Both the position numbers and the translations under genes were made by a program. The notes below the pieces were generated by a model. That model saw nothing but the letters and a program-made list of their open reading frames with translations. It was not told where the DNA came from and ran no database searches. Of a stretch of 9,767 nt of DNA, positions 6,022-9,767 are shown one piece after another; within the stretch, counting starts at the first letter, position 1, and the number at the start of each line of letters is the position of its first letter. Source of the stretch: an uncultured Thermomicrobiales bacterium (lineage in GTDB: Bacteria; Chloroflexota; Chloroflexia; Thermomicrobiales; UBA6265); assembly GCA_902806395.1 (NCBI GenBank), contig CADCWH010000323.1, positions 1 through 9,767 on the forward strand, in the 5' to 3' direction.

Positions 6022-6637
6022 CTACCCTCTCCACCCATCTGCCATACATCCCGTCCCCCGGCACCGCCTCGACCGTGATCTCGCGCCGGTCCTCCCTAGC
6101 TTGGTCGATCCGCACGAGCAGGTATTCCCCAGGCAACTGGTCGATCGCCCGTTCCGGCCATTCGATCAAGCTGACACCGTCCACGGACGGGGCGTAGTCC
6201 GCGAAGCCGAAGCTGTCGAGGTCGGTGGGGTCGAGGCGGTAGAGGTCGAGGTGGTAGAGGCGGAGGGGGGTGCCGTCGGGAGCCGTGCCGTCGTATTCGG
6301 CGACCAGGCCGAAGGTCGGGCTCTGGATCGGGCCGGGAATGCCGAGGGCCGCCGCGAAACCGCGGGCGAGGACAGTCTTGCCTGCCCCGAGGTCGCCGTG
6401 GAGCAGGACCACGCTCCCGGCCGTCGCGTGCCGAGCCAGGGCCGCGCCCAGGGCGAGTGTCTCGTCCTCGGAGTGGGTGGTCAGGCGGACGGCACCGGGT
6501 GCTCTGGCGGGCTTCTCCGCACCGGTCACTTCAGCCGATCGCGTCGCGCCGGGCGCATCTGCATATCGCTCGGTGCCAAGGTCACCGGTCGCGTCGAGGC
6601 CCGTGCCGGCACCCGGGTCGCTTTCCTTACCCGGCAC
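6014..6637 (-). CDS. tsaE: TsaE, tRNA threonylcarbamoyladenosine (t6A) biosynthesis ATPase
   Basis: P-loop ATPase that works with TsaB and TsaD to place the t6A modification at position 37 of ANN-decoding tRNAs in the cytosol. GTG at 6637 gives 207 residues, longer than the usual 150-165. Visible marks are TTHSEDETLALG (53-64), Walker A GDLGAGKT (81-88), SPTFGLVAEY (106-115), the family motif YHLDLYRL (128-135) and LIEWPER (157-163). The extra length is a Gly/Ala/Pro/Asp-rich N-terminal segment (about 1-50) without family similarity. The GTG at 6637 overlaps the end of the preceding HAD gene by 11 nt, suggesting coupling. A GTG at 6529 would give a family-sized 171-residue protein, but it has no ribosome site. 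The frame stays open upstream to 7000, where it is only a shadow of the HAD gene. No tsaB or rimI gene, its frequent neighbours, follows. Confidence 0.92.
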   Translation of the reverse strand: MPGKESDPGAGTGLDATGDLGTERYADAPGATRSAEVTGAEKPARAPGAVRLTTHSEDETLALGAALARHATAGSVVLLHGDLGAGKTVLARGFAAALGIPGPIQSPTFGLVAEYDGTAPDGTPLRLYHLDLYRLDPTDLDSFGFADYAPSVDGVSLIEWPERAIDQLPGEYLLVRIDQAREDRREITVEAVPGDGMYGRWVERVGD

Positions 6638-7364
6638 CGGTGATCCCGGCCAGGTCGAGGTCGCGGAGGTCGCGGAAGGCGGGCAGGCTGAGGTCGACGC
6701 CGGGGGTGTCGCCGTCGCTGGCCGCCGCGGCGTACTTGCCCTGGCGGACCAGGACGCCCGTGAAGGGGACGCCGGGAAGGACGGCGTCCAGGGCAGCCCG
6801 GACCTTGACGAGGTTGTCCGGCTTGTCCTCGACCAGGACGTAGCGGTCGGCCGGGAAAGCGGCGGTGATCTCCCGCAGGTGCTCCTCCTTGTGGCCGTAG
6901 ACCAGGACGAAGCCGTCGACCGCCCCATCGATGCCGGCCCGGGCGATCTTGCTCGGCTGGTAGGCCGGGTCGCCGTCGGAGAGGACCACCGTCCGGCCAA
7001 ACCGCCGCAGGTGGGCGACCGTCTCCAGGGCGCCGGGATAGAGGAAGTCGGCGTAGGGGAACTCGACCACCAGGTCGGCCAACTCCGCCCGGGTGGCGAC
7101 GGTCGCGGCCGGGTCGGTCTCCTCCCAGTAGCGAGCCAGGGTCAGGGGGTAGCTGACCACGGTCGACTCGGCCCGGACCTCCTCGTAGACCGCCCAGAAC
7201 CGCTGGGCGCAATCCGCCCCGAGGTGGTCCCGAATCCTCTTCCCCAGTTCGGCCTTGGCCGCGTCATTGTCGAGCAGCGTGTTGTCGACATCGAGCAGGA
7301 ACACGGTCCGCTCGTCCCCCGGGCCGCCGCCGGCCTCAGATTCGCTCGGGCGCTGGGTCATCAT
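6627..7364 (-). CDS. HAD superfamily hydrolase of unknown substrate
   Basis: Predicted cytosolic haloacid-dehalogenase-fold hydrolase, 245 residues from ATG at 7364. That start was chosen because GGAG lies 6 nt before the tandem ATG-ATG; the frame stays open to 7424 without another ribosome site. Motif I is FLLDVDNTLLDND (22-34), with Asp25 and Asp27 as nucleophile and acid/base. A mainly helical cap lies about 35-105. Motif II is VVLSDGD (126-132), the motif III lysine is Lys159 in YGHKEEHL, and motif IV is VLVEDKPDN (176-184). The catalytic set is complete, so a phosphatase or dehalogenase-type reaction is likely, but no substrate-specific motif is recognised. It is unrelated in detail to the HAD-IIA protein at 4791-5705 (different cap type). 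Its last 11 nt overlap tsaE, so the two are probably one transcript. The upstream ATPase gene is 283 nt away. Confidence 0.85.
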   Translation of the reverse strand: MMTQRPSESEAGGGPGDERTVFLLDVDNTLLDNDAAKAELGKRIRDHLGADCAQRFWAVYEEVRAESTVVSYPLTLARYWEETDPAATVATRAELADLVVEFPYADFLYPGALETVAHLRRFGRTVVLSDGDPAYQPSKIARAGIDGAVDGFVLVYGHKEEHLREITAAFPADRYVLVEDKPDNLVKVRAALDAVLPGVPFTGVLVRQGKYAAAASDGDTPGVDLSLPAFRDLRDLDLAGITGAG

Positions 7365-7448
7365 CGCTCTCTCCGGGTGATGCGTGGTGATGGATCGCCG
7401 ACCGGCGTCGCGGTAGACCACCAATGATCGCCCAACGACAGCTCAGAC

Positions 7449-7517
7449 GGTGCACACTCGCGCGACAGCCGGAGCACCATACCCCTCGAACCTGACAGGG
7501 TCCGCCCGGGGAGGGGA
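7449..7517 (+). ncRNA. Possible degenerate TPP (thi-box) riboswitch-like segment
   Basis: The stretch ACCCCTCGAACCTGA (7481-7495) matches the strongly conserved ACCC-N-N-N-GAACCTGA core of the 3' half of TPP riboswitches. It is followed at the right spacing by a small stem (GGG 7498-7500 / CCC 7505-7507) and AGGGGA (7512-7517), which resembles the closing AGGGA. The expected CTGAGA of the 5' half is represented only by GCCGGAG (7468-7474), TAAT in the loop reads TCCG, and GCG reads GGG. Key ligand contacts therefore look altered. There is no plus-strand gene downstream; the region beyond is antisense to the ATPase gene. It may be a decayed riboswitch or a chance match. Confidence 0.2.
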
Positions 7518-7525
7518 CCAGCCCA

Positions 7526-7539
7526 GCCCGGCGACGGGC
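7526..7539 (+). other. GNRA-type tetraloop hairpin
   Basis: GCCCG-GCGA-CGGGC is a perfect 5-bp stem closing a GCGA loop, a GNRA tetraloop if transcribed from the plus strand. On the minus strand the loop would be TCGC, which is not a stable tetraloop class. It lies 9 nt after the riboswitch-like segment. Confidence 0.3.
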
Positions 7540-7647
7540 AAACGGTAAGCGTCCTCCCGGGTGATCCCGGCGAGTCATCACCCGCCCACGCCACTGCCAT
7601 CGTCCCCGCTGCCCGGGCCGGTCACCCGACGAGCCACACGATCCCCG

Positions 7648-8754
7648 TCAATCACTGCCCGTTGCGGCGAAGGTCAGGACCGAGCCGCGCACCGTCACCA
7701 GGACCCGGTCTCCGGGGCGGATACCTCCATAAGGTCCCAGGCGGACGCGGACGATGACATCGCCGTCCAAGGTGACGCGCATGAGCTGGTCGTGGCCGTA
7801 GAACTCGCGATCGATCACGGTGCCATTGGTCCCCAGACCCTCCTGGTCGGGCACCAGGCGGAGTTGCTCCGGCCGCAGCATGACCCGGACCGCGCCGCTC
7901 GCGGCGCCGGTCATCGGCACCTCCCCCAACACGGTGGCGACCCGCCGTCCCCGTGCCTCGCCCGGTAGGAACTGGGCGTCCCCGACGAACGAGGCGACCT
8001 CCGGCGAGACCGGCCGATGGTACAGCTCCTCCGGCGAGGCTTCCTGGACGACGGTGCCGTCCCACATCACCGCCACCCGGTCGCAGAGGCTGAGGGCTTC
8101 CTCCTGGTCGTGGGTGACGAGGATTGCGGTCGTCGCGGCGGCGCGCAGGATGTCGCGGACCTCGGACCGGACCTGGGCCCGCAGGCCGGTGTCGAGGTTG
8201 GAGAAGGGTTCGTCGAGCAGCACGACCTCCGGCCCCGGCGCCAGGGCGCGGGCCAGGGCGACCCGTTGCTGCTGCCCCCCCGACAACTCGTGTGGCATCC
8301 GGTCGTCGAAGCCACCTAGACCGACGGTCGCCAGGGCCGACTCGACCCGGGCCCGCCGTTCGTTCCCCCGGGGCAGGCCATAGGCGACGTTGCGGCCGAC
8401 CGAGAGGTGCGGGAACAGGGCGTAGTCCTGGAAGACCATCCCTACCCGCCGCCGTTCCGGCGGCTCGGACCGCTCCGGGCTAGCGACGACGCGTCCCCCG
8501 ACGGCGATCGTGCCCGCGTCCGGCCGCTCGAACCCGGCGATCAGGCGCAGGGTGGTGGTCTTGCCGCAACCGCTCGGTCCAAGCAGGGCGACCAGTTCGC
8601 CGGGCTCGGCCACCAGATCCACATCCCGCACGATCGTGGCGTCGCCGAACCGCTTCGTCACCCCCCGGACGCAGAGGGCGGGCGGCACGTCACCGGGGGG
8701 ATCGCCCGCGTGGGACGCCAGGCGCCTGATCGCGAGGGGATTGCGGATCACCAC
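7648..8754 (-). CDS. FbpC-like ABC transporter ATP-binding protein (iron(III)/thiamine/spermidine family)
   Basis: Cytoplasmic ATPase that powers the adjacent permease. GTG at 8754 (GTG-GTG tandem) with GAAGGG upstream gives 368 residues, usual for this family. Walker A is GPSGCGKT (59-66), Q-loop Gln109 in VFQDYALFPHLSVGRNVAYG, signature LSGGQQQR (157-164), Walker B VVLLDEP (177-183), D-loop SNLD (185-188) and switch His215. The C-terminal part (about 255-368) is a TOBE-type regulatory domain with VASFVGDAQFL and RPEQLRL, as in FbpC. All catalytic residues are intact. The gene starts 6 nt after the permease stop, so the two form one operon. The binding protein should lie upstream, right of the window. 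Iron(III) is the most likely substrate from permease similarity; thiamine or another member of this importer class cannot be excluded. Confidence 0.9.
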   Translation of the reverse strand: MVIRNPLAIRRLASHAGDPPGDVPPALCVRGVTKRFGDATIVRDVDLVAEPGELVALLGPSGCGKTTTLRLIAGFERPDAGTIAVGGRVVASPERSEPPERRRVGMVFQDYALFPHLSVGRNVAYGLPRGNERRARVESALATVGLGGFDDRMPHELSGGQQQRVALARALAPGPEVVLLDEPFSNLDTGLRAQVRSEVRDILRAAATTAILVTHDQEEALSLCDRVAVMWDGTVVQEASPEELYHRPVSPEVASFVGDAQFLPGEARGRRVATVLGEVPMTGAASGAVRVMLRPEQLRLVPDQEGLGTNGTVIDREFYGHDQLMRVTLDGDVIVRVRLGPYGGIRPGDRVLVTVRGSVLTFAATGSD

Positions 8755-8760
8755 CCGGGG

Positions 8761-9767
8761 TCACCCTTCCCCGCGGCGAGGGGCGTCGCGCCGGAGGTCG
8801 AGCAGGACGGTGGGGATAGCGGCCAGCACGATCAGGAGCAGGGCCGGGGCTGCGGCCCTGCCGAACGCCCCACCGCTCGACGCCCCCCAGATCGCCGTGG
8901 CCAGTGTGTCCCACTCGGTCGGCCGCAGCAGCAGCGTGACCGGCAACTCCTTCATCACGGTGAGGAAGACCAGGGTCGCCCCGGCCCCGATCCCGGGCGC
9001 CGCCAGGGGCAGCGTCACCGACATCGCCGTGGTCGCCCCGGATCGGCCGAGGGTGCGGGAAGCCTCCTCGACCCGCGGGCTGACCTGGAGCAGCGCCGCC
9101 CGGGTCGCCCCGACCGCCTGGGGCAGGAATCGGATCACGTAGGCGGCCACGAGCAAGGGCAGGGTCTGGTAGATGCCGGGCAGGTAGCCCGCGCCGAGGG
9201 AAACGAAGGCCAGAGCGACCACGATGCCGGGTAGGGCATACCCGAGGTAGGTCACCCGCTCGGCCAGCCGGGCCAGCCGCCCACCGTAGCGGACCGCCAA
9301 CACGGCGACCGGCACGGCGGCCACGGTCGTGACGACGGCGGCGGCGGCACTGACGCCGACAGAGTTCGCGGCGGTCCGGGCCAGGTCCGCGACGACGATC
9401 TCACCGGAGGCGCCGCTGACGAGCCACCAGGCCAGGACACCGACCGGAAGGCCCAGCGAGGCCACGACCACGGCCAGGCAGAAGGCGATCGCCGGCCACC
9501 GCCACCGTCCGAGCGGGACCGGGCGGGCCCGCCGTGCCGCCCCACTGCCGAGCCGGTGGTAGGCGGCCCGGCCACGGGCCCGCGTCTCCGCCGCCAGGAT
9601 CACGCTGGCGAAGACGACCAGGACGAGGGCGGTGGCCGCCGCCTGGGAGCGGTCAAAGGAAGATCGGTACTGGACATAGATGACCCGGGTGAAGGCGTCG
9701 AAGCGGAGCAGCGTCACCACCCCGAAGTCGCTGACGGCATAGAGGGCGGCCAGCAGGACCCCAGCCA
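8761..9767 (-). CDS. FbpB/ThiP-type ABC transporter permease (5' end cut by window edge)
   Basis: Inner-membrane permease of an iron(III)-type importer. The frame is open through the right edge, so only the last 334 residues are visible. Proteins of this type are usually about 520-560 residues with two fused permease domains, so most of the first domain is missing. The visible start LYAVSDFGVVTLLRFDAFTR matches the end of the first domain in FbpB proteins. A polar linker (about 9580-9490) is followed by the second permease domain with several hydrophobic segments. The EAA loop is at 9069-9001 (EEASRTLGRSGATTAMSV, then TLPL), and KELPVTLLLRP with DTLATAIW at about 8952-8887 is a recurring motif of ferric-iron permeases. 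The tail is arginine-rich. A GTG at 9720 is internal and not the true start, since the family motif begins upstream of it. Confidence 0.9.
   Translation of the reverse strand, partial: AGVLLAALYAVSDFGVVTLLRFDAFTRVIYVQYRSSFDRSQAAATALVLVVFASVILAAETRARGRAAYHRLGSGAARRARPVPLGRWRWPAIAFCLAVVVASLGLPVGVLAWWLVSGASGEIVVADLARTAANSVGVSAAAAVVTTVAAVPVAVLAVRYGGRLARLAERVTYLGYALPGIVVALAFVSLGAGYLPGIYQTLPLLVAAYVIRFLPQAVGATRAALLQVSPRVEEASRTLGRSGATTAMSVTLPLAAPGIGAGATLVFLTVMKELPVTLLLRPTEWDTLATAIWGASSGGAFGRAAAPALLLIVLAAIPTVLLDLRRDAPRRGEG

Larger units (their letters stand above)
7365..7647. other. Non-coding gap between ABC ATPase and HAD genes, rich in potential RNA structure
   Basis: No gene is supported: short frames across the gap are low-complexity shadows. 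Reading the plus strand it holds a TPP-riboswitch-like segment (7449-7517), a GNRA-type hairpin (7526-7539) and a further 7-bp stem, GGGTGAT/ATCACCC (7559-7565 and 7577-7583). That last stem could serve on the minus strand as a weak terminator for the ATPase gene, though no T-run follows. I saw no clear promoter for the HAD-tsaE pair. Confidence 0.4.

Noticed and set aside
6638..7000. Extension of the tsaE frame to an ATG at 7000, giving a 328-residue protein
   Set aside because: The extra region is a Ser/Thr/Arg/Pro-rich shadow of the HAD gene and has no TsaE-like content.
6270..7427. 385-codon plus-strand open frame
   Set aside because: Antisense to tsaE and the HAD gene, both supported by catalytic motifs. 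Its Val/Gly/Arg/Asp-rich composition is typical of a shadow frame.
7365..7500. tRNA T-loop-like GGTTCGAG on the minus strand at about 7492-7485
   Set aside because: No flanking T-stem complementarity, anticodon arm or acceptor stem could be assembled. The same bases fit the TPP-like core on the other strand better.

Overview
The window is a GC-rich stretch (roughly two thirds G+C by eye) of bacterial chromosome, with strong GC bias at third codon positions, mostly Shine-Dalgarno starts and some GTG starts. A Tat-type solute-binding protein, Ugp-type permeases and an MgtC-type membrane protein would suit a high-GC Terrabacteria lineage, for example Thermomicrobia-like Chloroflexota. That placement is a guess: no rRNA or marker gene fixes it. 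I see no insertion sequence, CRISPR array, tRNA or rRNA.

Left block (1-3420, minus strand): an ABC importer of the glycerol-3-phosphate (Ugp/MalFG) type. In transcription order it holds a MalF/UgpA-like permease (3314-2358), a MalG/UgpE-like permease (2365-1499, overlapping the first by 8 nt), a 167-nt gap with a palindrome, and a UgpB-like binding protein with a twin-arginine signal (1331 to beyond the left edge). A good sigma70-type promoter (TTGACG, 18 nt, TATGAT) precedes the first permease. No cognate ATPase is inside the window.

Middle block (3421-6013): about 350 nt without a convincing gene, then an MgtC/SapB-family membrane protein (minus, 4582-3773). It is divergent from a HAD-IIA (NagD/AraL/PGP-type) phosphatase (plus, 4791-5705). 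Their 208-nt shared upstream region carries three separate inverted repeats and back-to-back -10-like hexamers. About 310 nt of non-coding DNA follows the phosphatase, with hairpins next to both converging stop codons.

Right block (6014-9767, minus strand): in transcription order, an iron(III)-type (FbpB/ThiP family) two-domain permease cut by the right edge, its FbpC-like ATPase, a 283-nt gap, an uncharacterised HAD hydrolase, and tsaE (t6A tRNA modification ATPase) overlapping the HAD gene by 11 nt. The gap carries, on the plus strand, a segment resembling a degraded thiamine-pyrophosphate riboswitch followed by a GNRA-type hairpin, with no plus-strand gene downstream.

Overall these are ordinary transport and housekeeping genes. 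The items most worth a second look are in the non-coding DNA: the TPP-riboswitch-like segment, the inverted-repeat-rich mgtC/HAD-IIA divergent region, and the operator-like palindromes around the ugp-type operon. I found no convincing new defence, mobile or biosynthetic system.
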